49,440 nt of DNA from Rubrivivax sp. (GTDB lineage Bacteria > Pseudomonadota > Gammaproteobacteria > Burkholderiales > Burkholderiaceae_C), in NCBI GenBank assembly GCA_022843905.1, contig JALHMT010000040.1, positions 1-49,440 on the forward strand. Reading direction: 5' to 3'. The notes under the pieces are model-generated. The model worked only from the letters and a program-made list of their open reading frames with translations. It was not told the DNA's origin and searched no databases. Both the position numbers and the translations under genes were made by a program. Of the stretch, positions 23,679-33,399 are shown piece after piece (position 1 is the stretch's first letter; every line of letters starts with the position of its first letter).

Positions 23679-24299
23679 ATGGACTTCGCTCAGCACCAGA
23701 ACGACCTGCGCGCACAGCGACGCGCCAACCGTGTTCTCAGCGGCATCGTCGGAGCACTGTCGCTCACCGTGCTCCTTTGCCTCGTGGTGATCGTCAGCAT
23801 CGTCGGCTCGGATCGCACCGTCATCGTGCCGCCCAACATCGACCGGACTTTCTGGGTGACCAAAGAGAAGGCCAGCCGGGAGTATCTCGAAGAGATGGCC
23901 AGCTACGTGGCCTGGTTGGTCCTGGACGTCACCCCCACAACAGTCGACTGGAAGAAGAACGTCCTGCTGAACTGGGTCGCCCCGGACCAGCATGCGGCCA
24001 TGAAAACCAAGATGGACATCGAGGCCGAACGGCTGCGCACGAACAACGCCACGACCTTCTTTCTCGTGCAGCAGCTCGCCGCAGACGAAGCCAAGCAGTC
24101 CGTGGTCGTCACAGGCCGTCTGCGCAGGCAGATCAACGGTGCTGACGTCACCGATCCCGAGACCCGCTCGTATCTGGCGCAGTTCCAGTACGTCGGCGGT
24201 CGCGTCCACATCCAGTCGTTCAAGGAGATCCCGTATGCGCAACCTGGCCAGCAAGTTCGCGTCGGCGCTGCTGATTCCAACGGTACTTCTGCTCGTTAG
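23679..24299 (+). CDS. traE: TraE, VirB8-like channel protein
   Basis: The 206-residue bitopic protein has one membrane helix (about 22-46) after a short cytoplasmic tail and a periplasmic VirB8/TraE domain (YLEEMASYVAWLVLDVTP, then YLAQFQYVGGRVHIQSF). It bridges the inner-membrane and core parts of the mating channel. Its end overlaps the start of traK by 65 bases, more than is usual for this pair, in a different frame. Confidence 0.9.
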   Translation: MDFAQHQNDLRAQRRANRVLSGIVGALSLTVLLCLVVIVSIVGSDRTVIVPPNIDRTFWVTKEKASREYLEEMASYVAWLVLDVTPTTVDWKKNVLLNWVAPDQHAAMKTKMDIEAERLRTNNATTFFLVQQLAADEAKQSVVVTGRLRRQINGADVTDPETRSYLAQFQYVGGRVHIQSFKEIPYAQPGQQVRVGAADSNGTSAR

Positions 24300-25065
24300 C
24301 GCGACGCCCTCGCACGCGCTTCAACTCGTCGAAGCCAGCGACGGCGTCTCCGTCGAGGCCGTCCTGTCGATCAAAGAGCCTACCCGTATCCGCGTCGACG
24401 GCTCGTCCATCACGAACGTCTTCGGCAACATTTACTCGACCAACTGCGGCTCGGCGATCACCAACGCGGCACCCGCCCAGCCCGGCGCGGCACCGATGCC
24501 ACCGACCGGCTCGATCAACCCGGCCGGAGAGATCGTCCTTGAGTGCGACGTCGACAAGGGCGAGATCTACGTGCGCCCGGTCGGCGGACCTGGCAAGCCC
24601 GTCAACCTGTTCGTCTCGACCCAACATGCGACCTACACCCTGCTGCTACGACGCTCCGACACGCCGGCCGACACGATCGTCATCCGGGACAAAACCGTTC
24701 GCCTGTCCCGCGTCGAGCCCGGTGGCGCCAGCGCAGCGACCCGCACCTCTCAACACGTCCGTTCCCTGAAGGGAATGTTGGTGGCCATGAGCTCGGAGCG
24801 CGCGCCCGCGGACATCCGCGTGGAAGAGGTCAACCGGCCAATTCAGCTCTGGCAGGAGGCGAAGTTCGCCTTGGTACGCCAGTACGAGGGCCGCGGCCTG
24901 ATCGGAGAGCGCTACCTGCTCACCAACGTCTCGAGCCAGGACATGGTCCTGGCCGAGCAGGAATTCGACCGCGAGCGGGGCAACGTGTTGGCCATCTCGA
25001 TCGAGAACCACAACCTGCGTCCCGGTGAAAGCACCACCGTCTACGTCATCCGCCAGGGGACCTGA
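24235..25065 (+). CDS. traK: TraK, VirB9-like secretin-type core protein
   Basis: The 276-residue protein starts at ATG 24235, with AAGGAG upstream and a signal peptide (SATPSHA). The mature part has the beta-rich TraK pattern (SVEAVLSIKEPTRIRVDG, then FVSTQHATYTLLL). TraK forms the outer-membrane-side ring of the core complex with TraB and TraV. The frame is open further upstream, but that part overlaps traE without a start site. traB follows two bases after its stop. Confidence 0.9.
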   Translation: MRNLASKFASALLIPTVLLLVSATPSHALQLVEASDGVSVEAVLSIKEPTRIRVDGSSITNVFGNIYSTNCGSAITNAAPAQPGAAPMPPTGSINPAGEIVLECDVDKGEIYVRPVGGPGKPVNLFVSTQHATYTLLLRRSDTPADTIVIRDKTVRLSRVEPGGASAATRTSQHVRSLKGMLVAMSSERAPADIRVEEVNRPIQLWQEAKFALVRQYEGRGLIGERYLLTNVSSQDMVLAEQEFDRERGNVLAISIENHNLRPGESTTVYVIRQGT

Positions 25066-25067
25066 CC

Positions 25068-26471
25068 ATGCCAGCCTTCGTCGACAACCTCCGAGAGCGC
25101 TGGACGGGCATCACCGAGCGCATGTCGCCGCGCGCGCGGCAGTGGACCGTGGCGGCCGTCATATGCGGCGGCGGAGTTGCACTCCTGTGGGCGGTGTTCT
25201 CGGCGGGCTCCGGGGACAACGCGCAGCGCGCTGCAGCCGCCGCGGCCAAGAGCGAGGTCCGGCCGACCAACGTCGATCTGATGGCCCCGGGTTCACAGGT
25301 GAAGGACTCCGAGGTCTGGATCGGCAAGGCTGGCAAGGAGCTCGAGAGCTACAAGGCCGAACGCGACGAACAGCGCAAGGTCAATCGCGACCTCACCGAC
25401 AAGCAGCAGGAGTTGCTGCGCCGCCTCGCGGAGATGGAGGAGCGACTCAAGACGCGTCCTCTGGACGCGGCTCAAGCGGCCTCCGCGCCGACGACAGCGG
25501 CTGCTCCGGCCAAACCGTCCCTGGCGAACCCTCCTGAGGCGGCCCTGCCGCGCGCGCCTGGCACGCTGCCACCTCCACCGCCACCCCCCGTGGCCTACCA
25601 GCGTGGTGCCATGCCACCAGGATTGCCCGGCACCTCTTCGCCGAGCGGGATCGATGTCGCTGCAGCGCCAGTCCAACCTCAGCTGATGCGTGTCACGCTT
25701 GCCGCGCCCGCGCGCGCCAGCGACGCAGCCGAAGGCGGCGGCAAGAAGCCACGGGAGACGCTCGACAGCTTCTTGCCGATCAGCTTCACGAAGGGGCAGC
25801 TGCTCGGTGGTCTGGACGCGCCGACCGGTGGCCAGGCCCAGAGCAACCCGCACCCGGTGCTGATCCGCCTGTCGGACAACTCTGTCCTGCCGAACCGCTA
25901 TCGCGCCGAGTACCGCGAATGCTTCGTCATTGCGGCCGGCTACGGCGACATCAGCTCGGAGCGCGCATACCTTCGAACCGAACTGCTGTCCTGCGTTCGA
26001 CCGAATGGCGATCCGTTGGAAGTGAAGATCCAAGGGTCCGTCTTCGGTGAGGATGGCAAGGTCGGCATGCGAGGCCGCCTGGTGACCAAGCAAGGCCAGA
26101 TGCTGGCCAACGCGCTGCTGGCCGGCGTCGTCAGCGGAATCGGTCAGGGCTTCTCCCAGGCCAACACGACGTACAGCACCTCACCTCTGGGGTCTGTCGC
26201 GACCGCCTCGGGCTCCGATGCGTACCGCGCCGGCATCGGCTCAGGGGTCGGCAAGGCCCTCGACCGGTTGGCCCAGTACTACATCAAGCTTGCCGAGCAG
26301 ACCTTTCCGATCATTGAGATTGATGCCGGCCGAGAGATCGATGTCGTCCTGACCAAGGGCGTGCGCATCGACGGATCCGACCCCAACACGGCCTCCAACT
26401 CCTCCACCTCAATGCCCGGCCGCTCGGATCCGGCAGAGCGCTATCTGAAGGTGACCTCCGATGAAGAATAG
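25068..26471 (+). CDS. traB: TraB, VirB10-like core protein
   Basis: The 467-residue protein has a short cytoplasmic tail, a membrane helix (about 25-47), a coiled coil (about 80-125), a Pro-rich spacer (about 145-185) that spans the periplasm, and a C-terminal TrbI/VirB10 domain (VLIRLSDNSVLPNRYRAEYRE is its start). It transmits inner-membrane ATPase signals to the outer-membrane ring. It overlaps the dsbC gene by 11 bases. Confidence 0.92.
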   Translation: MPAFVDNLRERWTGITERMSPRARQWTVAAVICGGGVALLWAVFSAGSGDNAQRAAAAAAKSEVRPTNVDLMAPGSQVKDSEVWIGKAGKELESYKAERDEQRKVNRDLTDKQQELLRRLAEMEERLKTRPLDAAQAASAPTTAAAPAKPSLANPPEAALPRAPGTLPPPPPPPVAYQRGAMPPGLPGTSSPSGIDVAAAPVQPQLMRVTLAAPARASDAAEGGGKKPRETLDSFLPISFTKGQLLGGLDAPTGGQAQSNPHPVLIRLSDNSVLPNRYRAEYRECFVIAAGYGDISSERAYLRTELLSCVRPNGDPLEVKIQGSVFGEDGKVGMRGRLVTKQGQMLANALLAGVVSGIGQGFSQANTTYSTSPLGSVATASGSDAYRAGIGSGVGKALDRLAQYYIKLAEQTFPIIEIDAGREIDVVLTKGVRIDGSDPNTASNSSTSMPGRSDPAERYLKVTSDEE

Positions 26472-27273
26472 ATGCGTCCTGGCTGGCCCCGTCCTGGCGC
26501 TGGCGTTGCAATCCGCCCTGGCCAACACCTCCGCCGACGAGGCCCGGCTACTCGCCACCCTCAAGCGCACCTACCCAGCGACCACCTTCACGTCGGTTGC
26601 GGCGAGCGAGGTGCCTGGAATCTATGAAGTCTGGATGGGACCGAACGTTGCGTTCGTCTCGGCGAAGAACCCACGGTACTTCATCATGGGCCGCCTCCTC
26701 GACGCGAAGACGGCCACCGACATCACCGGTCCCAAACTCGCGAGAGCGCAATCGGCTCGGCCGGCCTCCGAAACGATGGAGGGCGCAGACAAGCCGATCG
26801 ACATCGGAAGGCTTCCGCTGCAGGACGCCCTGAAGGTCGTTCACGGAACGGGTGCCCGCACCCTTTACGCCTTCAGCGACCCGGCCTGCTCGTTCTGCCG
26901 GCGCCTCGAGCCGGAACTCGCCAAGCTGCAGGACGTCACGGTCTACACCTTCCTGCTTCCTTTCCAGGGGCGGCAGTTGCCCCAGGCGGTGCTGTGTTCC
27001 CCCGATCCGGTGAAGAGCTGGCAGGCCGTGATGCTCAACGCCGACACCACCGGCCTGAACAGCCAGGCCGAGTGCGCCACGCCGCTCGAGCGCAACCTCC
27101 GATTGGCACGACAACTCGGTGTCAACGGGACGCCAACGATCTTCTACGCGGACGGCACCCGAACCACCGGCTATGTGCCTGGCGCTGAGGTCGAACGCCG
27201 CATAGCCGCTGCGGCTGCCAGCAGAGCGCCGGTCGCGAATGCACAGGCCATCACCCAGGAGAAAGCGCCATGA
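26461..27273 (+). CDS. dsbC: DsbC-like periplasmic disulfide isomerase
   Basis: The 270-residue protein has a signal peptide, an N-terminal dimerisation-like domain and a thioredoxin fold with the redox motif CSFC (Cys 143 and 146, in SDPACSFCRRLEP) and a cis-Pro segment GTPTIFYADG. It probably isomerises disulfides of the Cys-rich TraN and TraU. A dsbC gene between traB and traV is a hallmark of SXT/IncA/C-type operons. It overlaps traV by four bases. Confidence 0.88.
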   Translation: MKNRCVLAGPVLALALQSALANTSADEARLLATLKRTYPATTFTSVAASEVPGIYEVWMGPNVAFVSAKNPRYFIMGRLLDAKTATDITGPKLARAQSARPASETMEGADKPIDIGRLPLQDALKVVHGTGARTLYAFSDPACSFCRRLEPELAKLQDVTVYTFLLPFQGRQLPQAVLCSPDPVKSWQAVMLNADTTGLNSQAECATPLERNLRLARQLGVNGTPTIFYADGTRTTGYVPGAEVERRIAAAAASRAPVANAQAITQEKAP

Positions 27274-27896
27274 GCAGCAGGTTCTTCGTCCCGACTGGCT
27301 GTGTGATCGCAATCGCGGCCTTGCTCCAGGGCTGTGCGTTCTCAGGCCTCGACGGCGATTCGAAGTACGCATGCAAGGCCCCTGAGGGCGTTCGATGCGA
27401 CTCCGTCTCCGGCACCTACTACAACGCATTGCAGAACAACCTTCCAGCGCAGAGGCGCTCTGCACCACCGGTGGATACGTCGCCGCAGTCGGCCCCTCCC
27501 GCCGGCACGCCACGTGCAGCGCCGGCAATGCTCAATGCGTCCACGCGCCCGGCCGCAGGCGACGAAGGAGCGGCCTATGTGGCGGCACCGTTGCGCGCGG
27601 CACCGCGTGTCCTGCGGCTCTGGATCAAGGCATGGGAAGACGCTGACCGCGATCTCGTCGGGGAAAGCCTCGTCTATGTGCAGGTCGACAACGGCCGCTG
27701 GCTGGTCGACCACGTGCAGCGACAGCAGCGCGACGCCTTCATGCCGATCCGCGCGCCGCGGCCGCCTGCGGCTACGAAATCGGCTGGCGCGGCAGCCGGC
27801 CCGAATGGTCCTTCGTCAGTTCCGACCGAGGACGCGCCGTCGCTCACGCAAGCCCTGCGCGCGCTGCAGGGCCGCACGCCTGCCGCTGACCAATAG
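27270..27896 (+). CDS. traV: TraV, VirB7-like lipoprotein
   Basis: The 208-residue protein has a lipobox (LLQGC, Cys near 18) followed by the TraV signature FSGLDGDSKYACKAPEG and a further Cys pair. The remaining region is Pro/Ala-rich with a C-terminal conserved part (APRVLRLWIKAWEDADRDLV). It is the outer-membrane lipoprotein of the core complex. Confidence 0.88.
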   Translation: MSSRFFVPTGCVIAIAALLQGCAFSGLDGDSKYACKAPEGVRCDSVSGTYYNALQNNLPAQRRSAPPVDTSPQSAPPAGTPRAAPAMLNASTRPAAGDEGAAYVAAPLRAAPRVLRLWIKAWEDADRDLVGESLVYVQVDNGRWLVDHVQRQQRDAFMPIRAPRPPAATKSAGAAAGPNGPSSVPTEDAPSLTQALRALQGRTPAADQ

Positions 27897-27913
27897 CTCT
27901 GGAGGGCACTTCC

Positions 27914-30490
27914 ATGCTCGAGTCCCTTCGCCTCAACCTCTTTGGCACCGCTGAGTCCGCGGGGGCCAGCGACAGGTCCGGACCGGGACTGTTCTCCTTC
28001 GGGCACAAGGACGAATCGCCCGCGGATCAGTTCGCCAGTTGGCTGCCCTACATCTCCTACCTCGATGAAGAGCAGTTGTTCGTGAACAAGGATGGTATGG
28101 GCTTCATGCTGGAGGTCATGCCGCAAAGCGGCGCAGACGACCGCATGGTCGATGTCCTGGTGTCGCTCTACTCGAACTGCCCACCGGACACGGGCGTCCA
28201 GTTCCACCTCTTCGCTTCTCCCCACATCTGCCCGCCGCTGCGCAAGTACGCCAACCTGCGCATGGAAGACCGCGATCAGATCCAGAAGGCACAGGCATTC
28301 GGCCGTCCCGCTCGCAACGACAACCTGTACCGCAAGCTGGCCAGACGCCGCTACGCCCACTTGTCCCACGGGGCTCACCACTCTCTGACGCAAGGTTTCC
28401 ACTACACCATCCGCGACTTCCGCCTGATGGTCAGCGTCTCGGTCAAGGCCGATCCTGGCAATCTGTCCGACCGTGAACGCATCGTCGGTCTGCGCGATGG
28501 CATGGGGACCACGCTGCGCTCGGCTTCGCTTCCCAACCGGGTCTGCGATGCCGCCGACCTGATCAACTGGTGCTCCCTGTTCGTCAATCCGGACCGCATC
28601 GACGCCGCAACTGCACCCGACCTGCACTACGACGATGGGCGCGAGCTGCGCGACCAGATCGTCGACCACGACACGATCCAGGACGCGCGCTCCAACGGAC
28701 TTCACCTGTGGAAGGAGGGCGCCGGCGATGGCCTGGATGTGCGCTTCTTCTCCATCAAGTCGTTCCCTGAGCGGTTCGGGCTGTGGCAGATGGGGGCGCT
28801 CGTCGGCGACCTGATGCAGCCAGCGCTGCAGTACAGCTCGCCGTTCCTGCTGACCATGGGCGTCTACATCTTGGACCCCAACTCGACCAAGACCGTGGTC
28901 ACGGCCAACCACGTCCGGGCCACGCAGAACGCGGGCAGCAAGATGGCCGTGGTGATGCCCGATGTCGCCAAGAAGGCACGCGACTGGTCGGCCGCCGCGG
29001 ACGCGATCGATACCGGTGGCGCGCTGGTGAGCATGTACCACCAGCTCGGCCTCTTCTGCCACCCGGCCAAGGTCGCTCAGACACAGGAAACAGCCAAGGC
29101 CATCTGGCGGGCGAGGGGCTTCGAGCTGAACGCCGATGTCTACAAGCACCGCCAGGCCCTTCTGGCCAGCCTGCCGATGACACTGTCGCCGGCCTTCCAC
29201 GGTGATCTGCGCAAGATGAAGCGCGTCACCCGCAAGACGATGGCCAACGCGATCCACCTCGCGCCGGTGCTGGCCGAATGGCGCGGCAGCAAGACGCCCA
29301 CCCTGATGTTCGCCGGCCGCCGCGGCCAACTGCTTACCCTCGACCTGTATGACAACGACGGGAATTACAACGCCGCGGTCATCGGGTCACCCGGCTCCGG
29401 CAAGTCGGTGCTGCTCAACGAACTGGCCTGGTCCTACCGTGCCATCGGCGCGAAGATCTGGATGCAGGACCTCGGGCGCTCGTTCGAGAAGCTGTGCCGC
29501 AAGGCGGATGGCACATTCATCGAGTTCCGACCGGACGTCGAGATTTCGCTGAACCCGTTCCCGCTGGTCACGGACATCAACGAGGACATCGACATGCTGC
29601 TCCCGGCCATCGCCAAGATGGCCTCGATGAAGCAGCTCGACGAGGTCCAGATGAAGGCGATCTCGGCAATGTTGCTCAAGCTCTGGGCCAAGTACGGCCA
29701 GGAGCTGGACATGACCATCCTGCGCGACTCCTTCGTGCCCGGAACGATCGAAGAGCTAGGCATCAAGGACGACCAGCGGGTGCGCGACCTCGCGGTGATG
29801 CTCAACCCGTACGCCAAAGGTGGCCAGTACGCGCGCTTCTTCAGCGGTCGCAACACGATCGATTTCTCCAACGACTTCGTCGTCATTGAGAGCGAGGAGC
29901 TCAAGCGAAAGCCCGACCTGCAGGCGGTCGTCAACATCATCCTCTTCCACGCGATCACCCGCGAGATGTACCTGACGCGTGACCGCAAGAAGGTCTGGTT
30001 CATCGACGAGCTGAAGCAGCAACTCGGTGACTCGAGTGAGAACGACCTGGTGATGGCTGCCGCGATCGACGAGGCGGCCCGCCGCGCCCGCAAATACGGC
30101 GGCAGCCTCGTGACGGCGACTCAGAACGGCGATGACTACTTCACCTCGGCGCAGATGGAGTCTGCCCTGAAGTGTTCGGACTGGACGTTCCTGTTGCGCC
30201 AAAAGCCCGAATCGATCGAACTGCTCGCCCGCACTGGTCGGTTCTCGATGGACGAGCCGAAGAAGCGGCTGCTGAACTCGTTGCGCATGGAGCCCGGCGT
30301 GTTCTCCGAGTGCTACATCACATCGCCCATAGGCGAGGGGGTCGCGCGCATCATCCTGGACCCCTTCTCCCACCTGCTCTTCAGCAACAAGCTGGACGAC
30401 AACGCGCCGCTGGATGCCCTGCGCAGGCAAGGCCTGTCGATCGACGACGCCATCACCGAGCTCCTCCGTCGGCGGGGGTACACCGTATGA
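27914..30490 (+). CDS. traC: TraC, VirB4-like ATPase
   Basis: The 858-residue protein is the F-type TraC: an N-terminal domain (FASWLPYISYLDEEQLFVN), Walker A GSPGSGKS (491-498) and Walker B VWFIDELK (694-701), then ARKYGGSLVTATQ. It powers pilus assembly at the inner-membrane face. Length and motifs are complete. GGAGGG precedes ATG 27914. It overlaps the next start in ATGA. Confidence 0.95.
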   Translation: MLESLRLNLFGTAESAGASDRSGPGLFSFGHKDESPADQFASWLPYISYLDEEQLFVNKDGMGFMLEVMPQSGADDRMVDVLVSLYSNCPPDTGVQFHLFASPHICPPLRKYANLRMEDRDQIQKAQAFGRPARNDNLYRKLARRRYAHLSHGAHHSLTQGFHYTIRDFRLMVSVSVKADPGNLSDRERIVGLRDGMGTTLRSASLPNRVCDAADLINWCSLFVNPDRIDAATAPDLHYDDGRELRDQIVDHDTIQDARSNGLHLWKEGAGDGLDVRFFSIKSFPERFGLWQMGALVGDLMQPALQYSSPFLLTMGVYILDPNSTKTVVTANHVRATQNAGSKMAVVMPDVAKKARDWSAAADAIDTGGALVSMYHQLGLFCHPAKVAQTQETAKAIWRARGFELNADVYKHRQALLASLPMTLSPAFHGDLRKMKRVTRKTMANAIHLAPVLAEWRGSKTPTLMFAGRRGQLLTLDLYDNDGNYNAAVIGSPGSGKSVLLNELAWSYRAIGAKIWMQDLGRSFEKLCRKADGTFIEFRPDVEISLNPFPLVTDINEDIDMLLPAIAKMASMKQLDEVQMKAISAMLLKLWAKYGQELDMTILRDSFVPGTIEELGIKDDQRVRDLAVMLNPYAKGGQYARFFSGRNTIDFSNDFVVIESEELKRKPDLQAVVNIILFHAITREMYLTRDRKKVWFIDELKQQLGDSSENDLVMAAAIDEAARRARKYGGSLVTATQNGDDYFTSAQMESALKCSDWTFLLRQKPESIELLARTGRFSMDEPKKRLLNSLRMEPGVFSECYITSPIGEGVARIILDPFSHLLFSNKLDDNAPLDALRRQGLSIDDAITELLRRRGYTV

Positions 30491-30846
30491 GCTCCCTTGC
30501 CACCCAAGCCCTCGTGTCCGTCTTCGTGACTGCAGGGGCCCTGCTGGCGTACGACCGCCTTGTCGTGAAGCCTGCCCAGGTAATCGGGATTGTCGACATC
30601 GCCGAGGTCTACCGCGCCAAGGAGTCGGAGTTCGCCGCGCTGCTCACGGCCAGCAAGACCGAAGACGATCGGCAGCGAGCCTATGCGCAGGCGCAGGCCT
30701 TCGGCGACCGCCTGGATCGCGCGCTGCGCGAGATCCCAAACGAGTGCCGCTGCCTGGTGGTCGTCAAGTCCGCCGTTGCCGGTGGCTGGTCCAACGCAAT
30801 CGACCTCACCGCCGCCCTCAAGGCGAAGGTCGGCGCCAAGTCGTAG
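30487..30846 (+). CDS. trbI: TrbI-like (F-type) inner-membrane protein
   Basis: The 119-residue protein has one N-terminal hydrophobic helix and a periplasmic part (IGIVDIAEVYRAKESEF, then ECRCLVVVKSAVAGG) like TrbI of F-type systems, which influences pilus retraction. Its place between traC and the S26 peptidase gene supports this. It is coupled to traC through ATGA. Confidence 0.75.
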   Translation: MSSLATQALVSVFVTAGALLAYDRLVVKPAQVIGIVDIAEVYRAKESEFAALLTASKTEDDRQRAYAQAQAFGDRLDRALREIPNECRCLVVVKSAVAGGWSNAIDLTAALKAKVGAKS

Positions 30847-30854
30847 CCAACGCC

Positions 30855-31421
30855 ATGTCAACTTCGCGAGTCGGTCTGAGCCAGTGGTTGCTGCACGGCA
30901 GCCGCGTGGTGCTATTTGACCTGCGGCGGCACTGGGTTATGTCCGTTCTCATTGCCGCAATCTGGGTCCTCGCCCTCGTCCGCCTCTTCGCCCACCACGT
31001 CCCGGTCCTGCCCCTGTTGTTCAACTGGACGCCCAGCCTCCCCTACAAAGTTGCACTCGTCGATTTCCGATCGTCCTCTATCGACCGGGGCGACCTGGTG
31101 GTCTACGCCTTCGAGGGCCCGGCTGGCGAGAAGGCGTATCCAGGTCTGCGGCATCAGGCTCTGTTCAAGCGGGTTGCGGGCGTTGCTGGCGACGTGGTGA
31201 CCGTCCAGGGCCGCGACGTGTTTGTCAACGGCGTGCTGGTGGGCCGCGCAAAGACGCATGCCTTCGACCATCGCTTGCTCGATCCGATCGCCCCGACCGT
31301 CATTCCCGCCGGTCACCTGTACGTGCAGGGAACAAGCCCGGACAGCTTCGATTCCCGATACAGCCTGAGCGGACTTGTGCGCGTGCAAGACGTCAGGTCG
31401 CGGGTCATCCCCTTACTGTGA
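30855..31421 (+). CDS. S26-family signal peptidase (TraF/TrhF type)
   Basis: The 188-residue protein has an N-terminal membrane helix (about 27-48) and the S26 fold: Ser 61 in WTPSLP as nucleophile, Lys 105 in LFKRVAGVAGD as base, then the GTSPDSFDSRY box. Such peptidases in SXT/IncHI operons process the pilin or its cyclisation intermediate. ATG 30855 is preceded by only a weak ribosome site. Confidence 0.88.
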   Translation: MSTSRVGLSQWLLHGSRVVLFDLRRHWVMSVLIAAIWVLALVRLFAHHVPVLPLLFNWTPSLPYKVALVDFRSSSIDRGDLVVYAFEGPAGEKAYPGLRHQALFKRVAGVAGDVVTVQGRDVFVNGVLVGRAKTHAFDHRLLDPIAPTVIPAGHLYVQGTSPDSFDSRYSLSGLVRVQDVRSRVIPLL

Positions 31422-31428
31422 GGACCGC

Positions 31429-31758
31429 ATGCACCGGATCTTCCTGCTGTCGATCTTGTGCCTCGCAGGCACGGTGGCCGCTCAAGGCGAACGCCTGGAC
31501 CTCCAGGACGACGTTCCGATCGATACCTATCTCGCGCTGCTGGCTCAGGTTGCGCCGCCGGCGCGCGACGGCGCCGAGGCCTACATGGCTGCGTTTCGCA
31601 GCCGCTGTGGCCGCGCCTTGCGCACCGTCGAATTGCGCCGCGCATTCGCCCAAGGCAGCGGTGATCCGGTGCTGATGAACATGGTCCGAGCGTCCCACGA
31701 GCGCGATACCGCCGCCTTGCAGCGTCTGGGCGCCTCCATCGCCTGCCCGGCCAAGTGA
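31429..31758 (+). CDS. Small exported hypothetical protein
   Basis: The 109-residue protein has a clear signal peptide (ILCLAGTVAAQ) and a helical mature part with two Cys (FRSRCGRALR, ASIACPAK) that could form a disulfide. It lies between the S26 peptidase and traW genes, two bases before the latter. I do not recognise a family; the position suggests a periplasmic accessory of pilus assembly. Confidence 0.7.
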   Translation: MHRIFLLSILCLAGTVAAQGERLDLQDDVPIDTYLALLAQVAPPARDGAEAYMAAFRSRCGRALRTVELRRAFAQGSGDPVLMNMVRASHERDTAALQRLGASIACPAK

Positions 31759-31759
31759 C

Positions 31760-32389
31760 ATGCGCAAGTCCCAACTCCCTGCGCTCCTCCTGGCACTGGC
31801 GTGCTGGGCGGGCGCGGCGCATTCCGACAACCTCGGCACGATCGGCCCGACCTATCCGGTCGCGGAGAGGAATCTCCTTGAGGTGATCATGGCCAGGCTG
31901 CGAGCCAAGGAGGCAAGCGGCGAACTCAAGCGCCACGAGCGGGAGGCACGAGATCGCGCGACCTATGCCGTCAACAACCCGCGGCCGGTCGATGGTCTCC
32001 GACGAGCCGAGGCTGCACGGACGTTCTACTTCGACCCGAGCTTCGCCCTGCAGTCCAACGTCATTGACAGCAAGGGAGCCGTTCTCTTTCCGGCGGGAAC
32101 GCGCAAGAACCCCCTCGAGGTCGTTTCCCTCTCCAAGCACCTGCTGTTCTTCGACGCCCGCGATCCGGGCCAGGTGAACAAGGCCCGTGAACTGATTGAT
32201 CGCTACCAGGGCAAGGTCAAGCCGATCCTAGTGGGCGGCAGCTACCTGGACTTGATGAAGCGCTGGAACAAGCCTGTTTTCTACGACCAGGAGGGGGCAC
32301 TCGTCCGCAAGTTCGGGATCGCGGCTGTTCCGGCCATAGTCTCGCAGGAGGGGCTGCGCCTCCGCATCGATGAGGTGCCAGTGCGATGA
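31760..32389 (+). CDS. traW: TraW, periplasmic pilus assembly protein
   Basis: The 209-residue protein has a signal peptide (WAGAAHS) and the TraW signature: DNLGTIGPTYPVAERNLLE, FYFDPSF, LFPAGTRKNPLEVV, LFFDARDPGQV and a C-terminal FGIAAVPAIV. TraW works with TraU and TrbC in pilus assembly. It overlaps traU by four bases. Confidence 0.93.
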   Translation: MRKSQLPALLLALACWAGAAHSDNLGTIGPTYPVAERNLLEVIMARLRAKEASGELKRHEREARDRATYAVNNPRPVDGLRRAEAARTFYFDPSFALQSNVIDSKGAVLFPAGTRKNPLEVVSLSKHLLFFDARDPGQVNKARELIDRYQGKVKPILVGGSYLDLMKRWNKPVFYDQEGALVRKFGIAAVPAIVSQEGLRLRIDEVPVR

Positions 32390-33399
32390 ACCTCTTCCAG
32401 CGCATCTTCGCGGTCCTGTGCTTGCTGGTTTCGTCGTCTGCAACGGCAGCCGGCATGGCGACCTGCACGGGGAAGTTCCCTAACCCGCTGACCGACATCT
32501 GTTGGTCCTGCCTGCTGCCGATCACCATCGGCGGCGCCACGATCGCGAACTTCGGCGGGCAGGAGGACAACGGCGACAACCCTGCCAACCCGATCTGCAG
32601 CTGCGGTGTCAATCCGACGATCGGCCTGTCGATCGGATTCTGGGAGCCAGCGCGCCACGTCGAAGCGACTCGCAAGCCGTTCTGCCTTCCGTCGCTGGGC
32701 GGTCTCAATCTGGATCCTGGCATTGCCGCGCCTGAGGCCGCCAGGTTCACACGCCCGGAGGGCGATGGCGACGGCGGCTCCTTCTACCAAGCGCACTTCT
32801 ACACCAACCCGGTTCTCTACTGGCTCGAGGTCGTCACCGACTTCCCGTGCCTTGAGCGCGGGAGCTTTGATCTCGCCTACCTCACCGAGGTCGATCCCCT
32901 CTGGAACGACGACGAGTTGACCTTGATCCTGAACCCGGACGCCGTGCTCTTCGCCAATCCGATTGCTATCGCCGCCTGTGCAGCAGACTGCGTGGCAGCG
33001 ACGGTCGGCTTCGGCCTGAACACCCTCTTCTGGTGTGCCGGCTGCCAAGGCGGCATCTACCCCCTGGACGGTCACGTGCAGTACCACATGGGCGGCGTCC
33101 GGACCGCAGCCCTGTTGGCGCAACGCCTCACGGCGAAGATGCATCGTGAACTGATCGCCTGGGGATGGCACGGCTCGCGCGGGCTCTGTGGCCCGTACTT
33201 CGAGCCGATCATGGACAAGTCGTCCTACAAGACGAACCTCACCTACCCCATCCCATCGACCGACAAACTCGACGGTAAGTGCTGCCAGCCCTTCGGCCGC
33301 ACGACGGTCCTCTGGGGCGCCGGAAAGGAGTACCCGGTCCTGGGCGAGGACTTCGCCTTCATGCTTTTCCGCAAGAGGAACTGCTGTGTTGGCTACTGA
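32386..33399 (+). CDS. traU: TraU, periplasmic conjugation protein
   Basis: The 337-residue protein has a signal peptide and the TraU pattern: CTGKFPNPLTDICWSCLLPI, many Cys throughout, ALNP/ILNPDAVLFANPIA-like segment, GGVRTAALLAQRL and RKRNCC at the end. TraU is needed for DNA transfer and mating-pair stability; its numerous disulfides fit the two redox proteins encoded in this operon. It overlaps the start of trbC by 14 bases. Confidence 0.93.
   Translation: MNLFQRIFAVLCLLVSSSATAAGMATCTGKFPNPLTDICWSCLLPITIGGATIANFGGQEDNGDNPANPICSCGVNPTIGLSIGFWEPARHVEATRKPFCLPSLGGLNLDPGIAAPEAARFTRPEGDGDGGSFYQAHFYTNPVLYWLEVVTDFPCLERGSFDLAYLTEVDPLWNDDELTLILNPDAVLFANPIAIAACAADCVAATVGFGLNTLFWCAGCQGGIYPLDGHVQYHMGGVRTAALLAQRLTAKMHRELIAWGWHGSRGLCGPYFEPIMDKSSYKTNLTYPIPSTDKLDGKCCQPFGRTTVLWGAGKEYPVLGEDFAFMLFRKRNCCVGY

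Noticed and set aside
22158..24254. Long minus-strand open frame opposite ompA-like to traE genes
   Set aside because: It crosses five coupled plus-strand tra genes antisense and shows no domain; a composition artefact.
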